This document shows positions 34,785-42,458 of a stretch of 64,000 nucleotides of DNA, one piece after another. The position numbers and the translations under genes were made by a program. The number at the start of each line of letters is the position of its first letter. Position 1 is the stretch's first letter. The DNA is from Mucilaginibacter sp. cycad4 (lineage in GTDB: Bacteria > Bacteroidota > Bacteroidia > Sphingobacteriales > Sphingobacteriaceae): contig NZ_CP139559.1 in NCBI RefSeq assembly GCF_034263275.1, positions 7,006,001-7,070,000 of the forward strand, read 5' to 3'. The notes beneath the pieces were generated by a model. That model worked only from the letters and a program-made list of their open reading frames with translations. It was not told the DNA's origin and did no database searches.

Positions 34785-34872
34785 CTTAATCAACGGAATC
34801 AGCGAAATCAAAAAGCTATCAACGGTTAAATATCAGGGTAATCCATGAATCCCAAAAATCATGGTTCAGACA
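34785..34872. repeat. Dispersed repeat R8 copy
   Basis: AATCAACGGAATCAGCGAAA and ATCAGGGTAATCCATGAATC with AAAATCATGGTTCAGAC at the end. Related sequence: 5690-5800 (reverse complement) and 46990-47030 (TTGATTATGTTGATTTCGCT). It fills the space between recJ and lptB. A shorter phrase, GGTTCATAGTTGATGG, at 34748 resembles 47035-47065. Confidence 0.55.
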
Positions 34873-34876
34873 TATA

Positions 34877-35617
34877 ATGATACTAAGAGCAGATAATTTA
34901 GTTAAGAAATACAAGCAGCGTACCGTTGTAAACGATGTATCGTTTGATGTAGCGCAGGGCGAAATAGTTGGTTTGCTTGGACCGAATGGTGCCGGCAAAA
35001 CCACATCGTTTTATATGATAGTAGGTTTGATAAAACCTAATGAAGGCACTATCCACCTGGATGATGAAAATATAACCCAGGACCCCATGTACCGCCGTGC
35101 GCAAAAAGGCATTGGCTATCTTGCTCAGGAAGCCTCGGTATTCCGCAAACTCTCGGTTGAGGATAATATCAAAGCCGTGCTGGAAATGGGCGATATGTCA
35201 AAAGACAAACAAAAAGATAAGCTGGAAGAACTGATAGATGAGTTCAGTTTGCATAAAGTGCGTAAAAACCGGGGTGACCTGCTATCGGGCGGTGAGCGCC
35301 GCCGTACAGAAATTGCCCGCGCGCTTGCTGCCGAGCCAAACTTTATCCTGCTTGATGAGCCCTTTGCCGGGGTTGACCCGATTGCGGTAGAGGAGATCCA
35401 GGCGATGGTTGCAAAATTACGTACCCGCAACATCGGCATATTAATAACCGACCACAACGTGCAGGAAACGCTGTCGATCACGGATAGAGCGTACCTGCTT
35501 TTTGAAGGTAAAATATTAGAATCAGGTGTACCCGAAGTATTAGCCGAGAATGAAATGGTGAGGAAAGTGTATCTTGGGGCAAACTTTGTGCTGAAAAGAA
35601 AGGTTTTTCCTCAATAA
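34877..35617 (+). CDS. lptB: LPS export ABC transporter ATPase LptB
   Basis: 246 residues. The ATPase of LptB2FG, which extracts LPS from the inner membrane and pushes it to the outer membrane. Walker A LGPNGAGKTTSFY near 36-48, Q-loop YLAQEASVFRKLSVEDN, signature LLSGGERRRTEIARALA, Walker B FILLDEPFAGVDP and H-switch ITDHNVQETL. The LptB-specific GERRR is present. The GH3 gene begins 7 bases after it, so they are one operon. Confidence 0.96.
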   Translation: MILRADNLVKKYKQRTVVNDVSFDVAQGEIVGLLGPNGAGKTTSFYMIVGLIKPNEGTIHLDDENITQDPMYRRAQKGIGYLAQEASVFRKLSVEDNIKAVLEMGDMSKDKQKDKLEELIDEFSLHKVRKNRGDLLSGGERRRTEIARALAAEPNFILLDEPFAGVDPIAVEEIQAMVAKLRTRNIGILITDHNVQETLSITDRAYLLFEGKILESGVPEVLAENEMVRKVYLGANFVLKRKVFPQ

Positions 35618-35624
35618 TAACCCT

Positions 35625-37166
35625 ATGACCCTCTTTAACTCCGTATTTACCTGGTTCATGAAGAAGCGTATCCACCAGATAGAGCTTTTTATGAAGTACC
35701 CTAATGAAGTGCAGGAAGAATGGTTTGAGCAACTGGTATCGGTTGCCGAAAATACAGAGTGGGGTAAAAAATACCAATATAAAAGTATCGAAAACCTGAA
35801 CCAGTTTAAGGAACGGGTACCGATACAAAACTATGATACGCTGAAGCCTTACATAGAGCGGATGCTCAAAGGCGAAAAAAATGTGCTGTGGCCGTCGGAG
35901 ATCCGCTGGTTTGCCAAATCATCGGGCACTACCAGCGACAGGAGCAAATTTATCCCGGTAAGTGAGGAAGCATTGGAAGAATGCCACTTTAAAGGCGGTA
36001 AGGACCTGCTTACCATTTATTTCAATAACCAGCCTAACCCCCGTATGTTTACGGGGAAGATCCTGACGCTTGGGGGCAGTCACCAGATCAGTCAGTTAAG
36101 TCCGGATACCTCCTTTGGGGATCTTTCGGCGGTGATCATGAAAAACCTGCCCATGTGGGCCGAGTTTCACCGTACACCGCACCTGGATATTGCTTTGCTC
36201 GAAAATTTTGAGGAAAAGATTGAGAAGATAGCCCATGCTACCAAGGATGTTAATGTTACCAGTATCAGCGGCGTACCCACCTGGAACCTGGTGCTGTTTA
36301 AACGCATTTTGGAGATCACGGGCAAAAATAACCTGCTTGAAATATGGCCCAACCTGGAAATGTATTTCCATGGCGCGGTGAATTTTACACCTTACCGCGA
36401 GCAATTTAAAAAGCTAATCCCACACGAGGATATGTACTACCTCGAAAATTATAACGCCTCCGAAGGCTTCTTCGGCATACAGGATACCAAAGAGCCCGGC
36501 GATATGTTGCTGATGCTTGATTACGGTGTTTTTTACGAGTTTTTACCGCTCGAAAACCTGCACGATGAAAACCCTGAAACGCTTACCCTTGATGAGGTGG
36601 AGCTAAATAAAAACTATGCGCTCATCATATCAACCAATGCCGGTTTGTGGCGCTACATGATAGGGGATACTATTAAGTTTTCATCGCTTTCGCCGTTCCG
36701 GATCCAGATTACGGGTCGTACAAAACATTTTATCAATGCTTTTGGCGAAGAGGTGATCATTGATAATGCCGAACGTGCATTGGATGAGGCCTGCTCGCAA
36801 ACCGGCGCTATTATCAGGGAATACACGGCAGCCCCTGTTTATTTTAACGGCGATGAGTGCGGCGCCCATGAATGGATCATTGAGTTTGAACAAAAACCTG
36901 CCGAGTTTGAACGTTTTGTTGACCTGTTGGATGAAACCCTGCGCCGCATCAACTCCGACTATGATGCCAAGCGTTTTAAAGACCTGGCCCTTCGCCGCCC
37001 GATAGTACGCCGCGCACCCGATGGTACTTTCTTTAACTGGATGAGGGAAAAAGGAAAATTAGGCGGTCAGCATAAAGTGCCAAGATTGGCTAATGACCGG
37101 GAATATGTGGATGCTATTTTGAAGATGATGGAGGGGGCTTTTCAGAATCAAGACTTTAAGAATTAA
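35625..37166 (+). CDS. GH3 (auxin-responsive-promoter-like) acyl-adenylate family protein
   Basis: 513 residues. Matches GH3-family acyl-acid amido synthetases: WFAKSSGTTSDRSKFIPVS (ATP motif 1), the mid-domain LENYNASEGFFGIQD (motif 2-like), and YMIGDTIKFSS and ITGRTKHFINAFGEEV (motif 3-like). Plant members join amino acids to acyl hormones via acyl-adenylates; the bacterial substrate is unknown. Its position right after lptB is a repeated Bacteroidota arrangement, hinting at an envelope-lipid role (inference). Confidence 0.9.
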   Translation: MTLFNSVFTWFMKKRIHQIELFMKYPNEVQEEWFEQLVSVAENTEWGKKYQYKSIENLNQFKERVPIQNYDTLKPYIERMLKGEKNVLWPSEIRWFAKSSGTTSDRSKFIPVSEEALEECHFKGGKDLLTIYFNNQPNPRMFTGKILTLGGSHQISQLSPDTSFGDLSAVIMKNLPMWAEFHRTPHLDIALLENFEEKIEKIAHATKDVNVTSISGVPTWNLVLFKRILEITGKNNLLEIWPNLEMYFHGAVNFTPYREQFKKLIPHEDMYYLENYNASEGFFGIQDTKEPGDMLLMLDYGVFYEFLPLENLHDENPETLTLDEVELNKNYALIISTNAGLWRYMIGDTIKFSSLSPFRIQITGRTKHFINAFGEEVIIDNAERALDEACSQTGAIIREYTAAPVYFNGDECGAHEWIIEFEQKPAEFERFVDLLDETLRRINSDYDAKRFKDLALRRPIVRRAPDGTFFNWMREKGKLGGQHKVPRLANDREYVDAILKMMEGAFQNQDFKN

Positions 37167-37202
37167 GAAGCAAGAAAAATATAAAGTTGTTATAGAGGGT
37201 AG

Positions 37203-37338
37203 CAGGCCGGAGGCCTGGGGATAGTTACCACTCGGCAGGAGCCGAGCGGTGGCGGAATAATAAAAAAGTATATAATAAAAAAAAACGCTGACGCTTGGCC
37301 CCAGCCGAGTGTCGACTATCAAGCGGCCTCTGGCCGCC
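37203..37338. repeat. Left REP pair (BIME-like) flanking the RAYT gene
   Basis: Four hairpins in mirror order: A 37203-37217 (CAGGCCGGAGGCCTG), B 37231-37246 (CTCGGCAGGAGCCGAG), an A/T-rich spacer of about 30 bases, C 37294-37309 (CTTGGCCCCAGCCGAG, one G-T pair) and D 37323-37337 (GCGGCCTCTGGCCGC). The outer units GTCGACTAT/ATAGT link A-B and C-D. Arms resemble those of the right element. Confidence 0.9.
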
Positions 37339-37362
37339 GAAGCCCAAGCTAACCTAAAAACA

Positions 37363-37890
37363 ATGTCAGAGTTTAGAAAAGCCAATACAGATCGTCCGTT
37401 TTTTGTAACTCTTACAGTAGTTGGCTGGATAGATGTTTTTATCAGATCGGAATATTGCGAGGAATTTTTAGACAACCTGGAGTTTTGCAGAAAAAATAAG
37501 GGTTTAAAAGTATATGCCTACTGCATAATGAGCAGTCATATTCATTTGATTGTTGAATCTGAGGAATCAAAACTGCCACAAATTATAAGAGACCTGAAGA
37601 GTTATACTGCTAAGCGGATCATCGCAATGATAACCGATAGTTATACAGAAAGCAGAAAGGAATGGCTGCTTCACATGTTTCGTTATTTTGCGAATGTAAC
37701 ACAACAAAATAGCGAATACCAGTTTTGGCAAAAGACAACTCATCCAACGGAACTGATAACCGCGAAAGTATTTGACCAGAAGGTAGATTATATTCATGAT
37801 AATCCGGTTGAAGCTATGTTCGTTAACGATCCAACGGCTTATGTATATAGCAGCGCTAACCCTGATTCGGTTTTTAAGGTTGATGAGTAA
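37363..37890 (+). CDS. REP-associated tyrosine transposase (RAYT, Y1_Tnp family)
   Basis: 175 residues from the ATG at 37363. It has the HUH-type nuclease core: FFVTLTVVGWIDVF strand, the metal-site HxH in SSHIHLIVESEESK, and the catalytic tyrosine helix candidate in DLKSYTAKRIIAMI; the C-terminal YIHDNPVEAMFV helix is typical of RAYTs. Such enzymes cut and join single-stranded REP hairpins and are thought to spread REPs. The frame upstream to 37309 lies in REP DNA and was not used. Flanked on both sides by paired hairpins, and the only RAYT in the window. Confidence 0.9.
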   Translation: MSEFRKANTDRPFFVTLTVVGWIDVFIRSEYCEEFLDNLEFCRKNKGLKVYAYCIMSSHIHLIVESEESKLPQIIRDLKSYTAKRIIAMITDSYTESRKEWLLHMFRYFANVTQQNSEYQFWQKTTHPTELITAKVFDQKVDYIHDNPVEAMFVNDPTAYVYSSANPDSVFKVDE

Positions 37891-37911
37891 CTGTCAATTC
37901 TTCGGGCTGCG

Positions 37912-38046
37912 GCGGCCGGGAGGCCGCGAAATAGTCGACACTCGGCAGGAGCCGAGCGTCAGCATGAAGTTGATAAAAAAATAAAATAAAAAGGCCGGTG
38001 CTCGGCCACGGCCGAGTGCCAAACTATCAAGCGGCCTCCCGGCCGC
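37912..38046. repeat. Right REP pair (BIME-like) flanking the RAYT gene
   Basis: Hairpins: 37912-37927 (GCGGCCGGGAGGCCGC), 37941-37956 (CTCGGCAGGAGCCGAG, identical to hairpin B at left), A/T-rich spacer, 38001-38016 (CTCGGCCACGGCCGAG) and 38031-38046 (GCGGCCTCCCGGCCGC). The inner half repeats in inverted order, making a mirror-image element. It ends 7 bases before the folP stop and may also serve as terminator. Confidence 0.92.
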
Positions 38047-38052
38047 CGAATC

Positions 38053-38907
38053 TCAACTTTTACAAGCCTTCCAAATCCTTACCGCCTCCACCGCCTCCTT
38101 CACATCATGCACACGCAATATATCGGCACCCTTTGTAAGCGCGATAGTATTCAAAACAGTTGTACCATTCAACGCTTCAGCAGCAGTATTTCCCAGCAAA
38201 CCATAGATCATTCTTTTGCGCGAAATTCCTGTAAGCACAGGCAAGCCGAACATATCAAACTCATTCATCCGGCTCATCAATTCATAACTATGTTCCGCTT
38301 TTTTTGCAAAGCCAAAGCCGGGGTCGAGGATCACATCATGTACACCAAGCCGTTTTAACTCGCTGTATTTCGATACAAAATAATCAAACACCTCGCTGAA
38401 TACATCATCATATTCGGCCAGCTGGTTCATGGTTTGCGGTGTGCCTTTCATATGCATCAGTATATAGGGCACATTTAACCGGGCAACTGTGGTAAACATG
38501 TCACTATCCAGCATCCCGCCCGATATATCATTAATAATATGTGCGCCGCCTTTTATAGCCGCTTCAGCAACATTTGCACGAAAAGTGTCTATCGACATAA
38601 TAGCTTCGGGAAATGCAGTAGCAATGGCCTCAACAACAGGCAACAACCTATCCGTTTCTTCTTGCGCGGAAATATCAACCGCACCGGGGCGGGATGAATA
38701 AGCGCCGATGTCAAGAAAGGTTGCCCCATCGGCAAGCATTTTCTGTGCTTGTAACAAGGCTTCATCAACACCGGGTTTGCGGCTATCGGCAAAAAACGAA
38801 TCGGGTGTGATATTGATAATGCCCATCACTTTTGGCGATGAAAGATCGATCAATTGGCCGCCGGCGTTGAGCGTAACTTTTTTACGGAAAAATGTATCTT
38901 TTATCAC
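38053..38907 (-). CDS. folP: Dihydropteroate synthase FolP
   Basis: 284 residues from a GTG at 38907. FolP joins p-aminobenzoate with dihydropterin pyrophosphate, a step in folate synthesis and the sulfonamide target. Motifs: LSSPKVMGIINITPDSFFADS, DGATFLDIGAYSSRPG, SIDTFRANVAEAAIKGGAHIINDISGG and DPGFGFAKKAEHS. No ATG in front fits; the GTG before IKDTFFRKK gives the family-like N-terminus. The upstream open frame continues but is unlike FolP. Divergent from the DUF1599 gene. Confidence 0.94.
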   Translation of the reverse strand: MIKDTFFRKKVTLNAGGQLIDLSSPKVMGIINITPDSFFADSRKPGVDEALLQAQKMLADGATFLDIGAYSSRPGAVDISAQEETDRLLPVVEAIATAFPEAIMSIDTFRANVAEAAIKGGAHIINDISGGMLDSDMFTTVARLNVPYILMHMKGTPQTMNQLAEYDDVFSEVFDYFVSKYSELKRLGVHDVILDPGFGFAKKAEHSYELMSRMNEFDMFGLPVLTGISRKRMIYGLLGNTAAEALNGTTVLNTIALTKGADILRVHDVKEAVEAVRIWKACKS

Positions 38908-38915
38908 GGTTAACT

Positions 38916-39004
38916 GGATGTTGTAAAGTTTGAATGTGGTAAAGTTAATTAACTTTGTAAGCACAGGCTTCACAACCCTGTAACATTTAAACTTTACAAC
39001 ATCC
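38916..39004. repeat. Nested inverted repeats in the folP/DUF1599 divergent region
   Basis: Outer arms 38916-38937 and 38983-39004 are inverted over 22 bases with one mismatch (GGATGTTGTAAAG at each outer end). Inside lies a perfect 16-base palindrome AAAGTTAATTAACTTT at 38941-38956 and a small stem ACAGG/CCTGT near 38964-38982. Confidence 0.85.
38950..38957 (+). promoter_or_regulatory. -7 box for DUF1599 gene inside a palindrome
   Basis: TAACTTTG on the plus strand. The palindrome also gives TAACTTTA on the minus strand toward folP, so two overlapping divergent -7 boxes are possible. TTTG at 38929-38932 could be -33 but at 17 bases is short. Confidence 0.4.
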
Positions 39005-39018
39005 AAACATATCATCTT

Positions 39019-39567
39019 TTGACTAATACAGCAGCAGAATACGAAGGCGTAATTAATATATGTAAAGGCCTTTTCATGAAAAAGACCCGCGACTACGGCA
39101 CCGCATGGCGTATCCTCCGCCCGCAATCCATTACCGATCAGATTTTTATCAAAGCTCAGCGTATCCGTACTTTGGAAGAAAAGAAAGTATCAAAAGTGGG
39201 CGATGATATCACCGGCGAATACATTGGCATTGTTAACTATTGTGTGATAGCCATGATGCAGCTGGAGTGCGGCCCGGAAATGTCGACCGAGCTTAACCCT
39301 GATCATGTGAGCCAAATGTTTGACGAGAAGGTGAATGAAACCAAAGAACTGATGTTTGCCAAAAATCATGATTACGGCGAAGCATGGCGCGATATGCGGA
39401 TCAGCTCCCTTACCGACCTGATATTAATGAAGTTGCTCCGCGTAAAGCAGATAGAGGATAATAAGGGCCTTACAGAAGCATCGGAAGGGGTGAAAGCCAA
39501 CTACCAGGACATGCTGAATTATGCGGTGTTCGCATTGATCAAGCTTAATATCCATTTGGGTAAATAA
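39019..39567 (+). CDS. DUF1599 protein with internal duplication
   Basis: 182 residues, started at TTG 39019 because no ATG covers the N-terminal motif. Two similar halves: KKTRDYGTAWRILRPQSITD..IFIKAQRIRTLEEKK (20-55) and KNHDYGEAWRDMRISSLTDLILMKLLRVKQIED (113-146), each ending in a LNYAVFALIKL/VNYCVIAMMQL helix. The DYG-AW motif is typical of the DUF1599 family, of unknown function (some members are linked to nucleotide modification). Conserved next to folP and BT_3928-like genes in Bacteroidota. Confidence 0.85.
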   Translation: MTNTAAEYEGVINICKGLFMKKTRDYGTAWRILRPQSITDQIFIKAQRIRTLEEKKVSKVGDDITGEYIGIVNYCVIAMMQLECGPEMSTELNPDHVSQMFDEKVNETKELMFAKNHDYGEAWRDMRISSLTDLILMKLLRVKQIEDNKGLTEASEGVKANYQDMLNYAVFALIKLNIHLGK

Positions 39568-39588
39568 AATTTTAATAAACTATAAACT

Positions 39589-39631
39589 AAAGTCCATCCG
39601 CCGGCAGGTGGAAGAGATTTAGAGGGGGCTT
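39589..39631 (+). repeat. R4 repeat copy c, abutting a start codon
   Basis: AAAGTCCATCCGCCGGCAGG then TGGAAGAGATTTAGAGGGGG and CTT, the last base being next to the ATG at 39632. It can form TCCAtCC/GGtGGA, a changed stem relative to copy a. Its G-rich tail sits at the ribosome-binding position. Confidence 0.75.
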
Positions 39632-40795
39632 ATGAAAAATACATCATCAAATAGTGCCGTTATGTGGATTCCCCGCTTATTGGTGGGCTTGTTGTTTATG
39701 TTTTCGGGACTGATCAAAGCCAATGATCCGCTGGGCTTTTCTTATAAGCTGGTGGAGTATTTCGAGGTATTTCATATCACATTCCTCAACGGCCTGGCGC
39801 TTACAATGGCTATTGTGCTGTGTGCGCTTGAAATGCTGCTGGGTTTTGCCCTGCTCATTGGTGCAAGGGCCGTAAAGGTTGCCTGGGGCTTGTTACTGCT
39901 CATTATCTTTTTTGGCTTTTTAACCTTTTACTCGGCCTTTTTTAAAGTGGTGCAAACCTGCGGCTGCTTCGGCGATGCTATCCCTTTAACGCCATGGCAG
40001 TCGTTTAGTAAGGACATGGTTTTGCTGGCTGTAGTGCTGATATTGTTTGTTAAACGCAAAGAAATTAAGCCATTGTTTAGTGCGAAGGTTGGCGATAAAT
40101 GGCTGATATTCGCAGCTGTAATTTCGGTTGGCTTCGGCGTATATACCTACAATTTTTCGCCGGTTATCGATTTTCTGCCATATAAAATAGGCGCTAACCT
40201 GCCCGATGAAATGAAGGTTCCGCCCGGCGCGCCCCTTGATGAGTTTGAGTTAACCTATCACCTCAAAAACAAAAAGACAGGCGCTACCAAAGTGATGAAC
40301 GATAAGGAATATCTTAAAAGTAATATCTGGAAGGATGCGGATTGGGAAGTTATTGGCGACCCGGAAAACCGCCTGGTGAAAAAAGGCTATGAGCCAAAGA
40401 TCCGCGACCTGGCTATCCAGGATGAGCAGCGGAATGACTATACCAAAGAATTACTTTCGAGCCCCTTCTATAGCCTGTTTATAGTTGCCTACGATTTGAG
40501 CGAAACAGATAAAGATGCTATCAACCGCCTCAACGCGCTGGCTGTTAATCTTACCGATAATTATAATATCCGTACTATACTACTCACCTCAAATTCAGCT
40601 GCCGATGCCAAAGCGTTTGCCAAAGAGCATAAACTGATCAGCGAGATTTTTTACGCAGATGGTGTTCCGCTGAAATCAATGGTTCGCTCTAATCCCGGTG
40701 TATTGTTGATTAAGAACGGCACTGTTATTAATAAGTGGCATTATCATTCGGTGCCTAAATACGAGGATATAGTAAAGGAGTACTTACAGAAATAA
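39632..40795 (+). CDS. BT_3928-like membrane protein, DoxX/MauE-type with thioredoxin-like C-terminus
   Basis: 387 residues. Four membrane helices at about 12-30, 48-70, 77-97 and 130-147, the first three of DoxX/MauE type (WIPRLLVGLLFMFSGLIKAND). Helix region KVVQTCGCFGDAI has the Cys-Gly-Cys motif near 110-113 typical of MauE-like redox proteins. The C-terminal half (about 285-385) has a thioredoxin-like fold (FYSLFIVAYDLSETDKDAINR, NPGVLLIKNGTVINKWHYH). It probably transfers reducing power across the inner membrane; function unproven. Confidence 0.85.
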   Translation: MKNTSSNSAVMWIPRLLVGLLFMFSGLIKANDPLGFSYKLVEYFEVFHITFLNGLALTMAIVLCALEMLLGFALLIGARAVKVAWGLLLLIIFFGFLTFYSAFFKVVQTCGCFGDAIPLTPWQSFSKDMVLLAVVLILFVKRKEIKPLFSAKVGDKWLIFAAVISVGFGVYTYNFSPVIDFLPYKIGANLPDEMKVPPGAPLDEFELTYHLKNKKTGATKVMNDKEYLKSNIWKDADWEVIGDPENRLVKKGYEPKIRDLAIQDEQRNDYTKELLSSPFYSLFIVAYDLSETDKDAINRLNALAVNLTDNYNIRTILLTSNSAADAKAFAKEHKLISEIFYADGVPLKSMVRSNPGVLLIKNGTVINKWHYHSVPKYEDIVKEYLQK

Positions 40796-40814
40796 AATCC
40801 TTACTTTTATTTTT

Positions 40815-42458
40815 ATGAAGATTACCAAGCTGGAATTAAAGAATTTTAAACGCTTTGACGATTTAACCATTGATATGACATCATTGGCTGAACCAGCTAA
40901 ACTTGTGTTATTGATAGGAACTAATGGATCAGGGAAGTCATCTGTTTTCGATGCGTTTGAGGTTGCAAATAATCTTGCAAAAAGAGATGTTAAAATAGAT
41001 GAGCCTTCAAGGTTAGAGTATTATCAGAAAAATAAGAAGAAAAAATACCAAATCGATTTGTTTTTTGATAATGGCGGGTCGTTTCATAGTGATTTTTTTA
41101 TAGTTGATCTAAACCCAATTCCTGACAACGCCTTTTATGGAAGAACGAGCATCCGTCAAGTTCCACAGTTAAGTAGAACATATATTGGAAGTAATTCGGT
41201 GTCGCTTGCAGCCGATTCGGATAGACCAAGAATATTTATTGAACGCGATAATCGTTTCGAAAACGACCTGGAAAAAATTACTTTGCTAATATTGGAGGAC
41301 GTCTTTGGGAAGAATACGACAACCGAGAAAATTAAAGAAAGTTATGTATCTCCAATTAACAAAGCTTTTGAAAATATTTTCAGTTTTGATGATAGCACCC
41401 AAATAAGTCTCGTTTCGTTTAAACCGCCGTCGGAAGGTAAAACGGCGGAGATTTTATTTGAAAAGGGAAATTCTATAATACCCTATGATTTTTTGAGTGG
41501 CGGCGAAAAAGAAATATTCAATATCCTGCTTAATCTACTTGTGAGAAAAGAATATTTTCAGGATACCATCTATTTTTTAGATGAAATAGATCTTCATTTA
41601 AACACTCAACTCCAAAAAAATCTACTTAAGGAAATTACAGAGAACTGGATCCCTGATAATTGTCAGTTGTGGACAGCCAGCCATTCTTTAGGGTTTATAG
41701 AATATGCCAACGAGGCTGAGCATGCCGCAATAATTGATTTGGATAGCTTGAATTTTGATTTGCGGCAAATAATCCACCCATCTCCCAAAAAGAATTTTGA
41801 TGTATTTGAAATAGCAGTCAGTAAAGAGTTTTTAGCTAACCTATTTGAAGGGAAACGAATAATTTTTTCAGAAAATACAGATACACCTTTGTACAACAAT
41901 CTGAGTATTGATGATACGATATTCTTTAATGCAAAGGATAAAGCTGATGTATTTTATAAGGCAAAGAACAACCCCTCATATGATGGCATAGCCGATAGGG
42001 ATTATCTATCAGATGAAGAACGGACAGATTTGTTAAGTCGTTATCGTAATTTATTTCTGCTTAAATATTACTCGATAGAGAATTATCTTTTTCATCCGGA
42101 TAACCTTGAGGAGCATTATAAAAAGGGCAACAAAGAGTTTAATAAAGAAAATTATAAAGCATCAATTGTAGCCGAAAAGAAATCGGTCAGAGATAAGGTT
42201 TTGCTTGGCATAGCAGGAGCTCGGGGCGGATATCCATTTTATAAGGAAAATGAAAACGAATCGAGAGGACGGGCCTTTAGATCAAACAGCGAGGCTATAT
42301 TACGGTTGTTTGACAGTGATGATTTTGAAACTTTTTACACCGTTTTTCCTGCCAAAGATTATGGTACTGAGATAAAAGAAAGGCAGAATCTTAACCGGAT
42401 TGATTTAGCAAAAACTTCCTGGTTCAAAACCCAAATAGAAGAGGCGCTAACAAAATGA
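40815..42458 (+). CDS. ABC-type ATPase fused to TOPRIM/DUF4435-like nuclease domain (OLD/PARIS-like)
   Basis: 547 residues. ATPase domain 1-315: Walker A GTNGSGKS at 35-42, signature FLSGGEKEIF at 226-235, Walker B TIYFLDEID at 251-259, H-switch TASH at 287-290, as in SMC/RecF-type ATPases. C-terminal 345-547: GKRIIFSENTDTPLYNNL with E353, IADRDYLSDEE with D394-x-D396, then LKYYSIENYLF at 416-426. The E..DxD pattern plus Y-EN is typical of DUF4435/OLD TOPRIM nucleases. In PARIS these two activities are separate (AriA, AriB) or fused; this protein is shorter. AT-rich codons differ from neighbours; last 4 bases overlap the permease gene. Confidence 0.82.
   Translation: MKITKLELKNFKRFDDLTIDMTSLAEPAKLVLLIGTNGSGKSSVFDAFEVANNLAKRDVKIDEPSRLEYYQKNKKKKYQIDLFFDNGGSFHSDFFIVDLNPIPDNAFYGRTSIRQVPQLSRTYIGSNSVSLAADSDRPRIFIERDNRFENDLEKITLLILEDVFGKNTTTEKIKESYVSPINKAFENIFSFDDSTQISLVSFKPPSEGKTAEILFEKGNSIIPYDFLSGGEKEIFNILLNLLVRKEYFQDTIYFLDEIDLHLNTQLQKNLLKEITENWIPDNCQLWTASHSLGFIEYANEAEHAAIIDLDSLNFDLRQIIHPSPKKNFDVFEIAVSKEFLANLFEGKRIIFSENTDTPLYNNLSIDDTIFFNAKDKADVFYKAKNNPSYDGIADRDYLSDEERTDLLSRYRNLFLLKYYSIENYLFHPDNLEEHYKKGNKEFNKENYKASIVAEKKSVRDKVLLGIAGARGGYPFYKENENESRGRAFRSNSEAILRLFDSDDFETFYTVFPAKDYGTEIKERQNLNRIDLAKTSWFKTQIEEALTK

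Noticed and set aside
34740..34785. GGTTCATAGTTGATGG phrase as regulatory site for lptB
   Set aside because: A similar phrase near 47035-47065 in unrelated DNA shows it is a dispersed repeat.
37309..37362. Earlier start for the RAYT gene
   Set aside because: Those codons lie in REP hairpin D; the family-like start is ATG 37363.
38908..39126. Longer N-terminus for folP
   Set aside because: It lies in palindromic promoter DNA and is unlike DHPS; the GTG at 38907 fits better.
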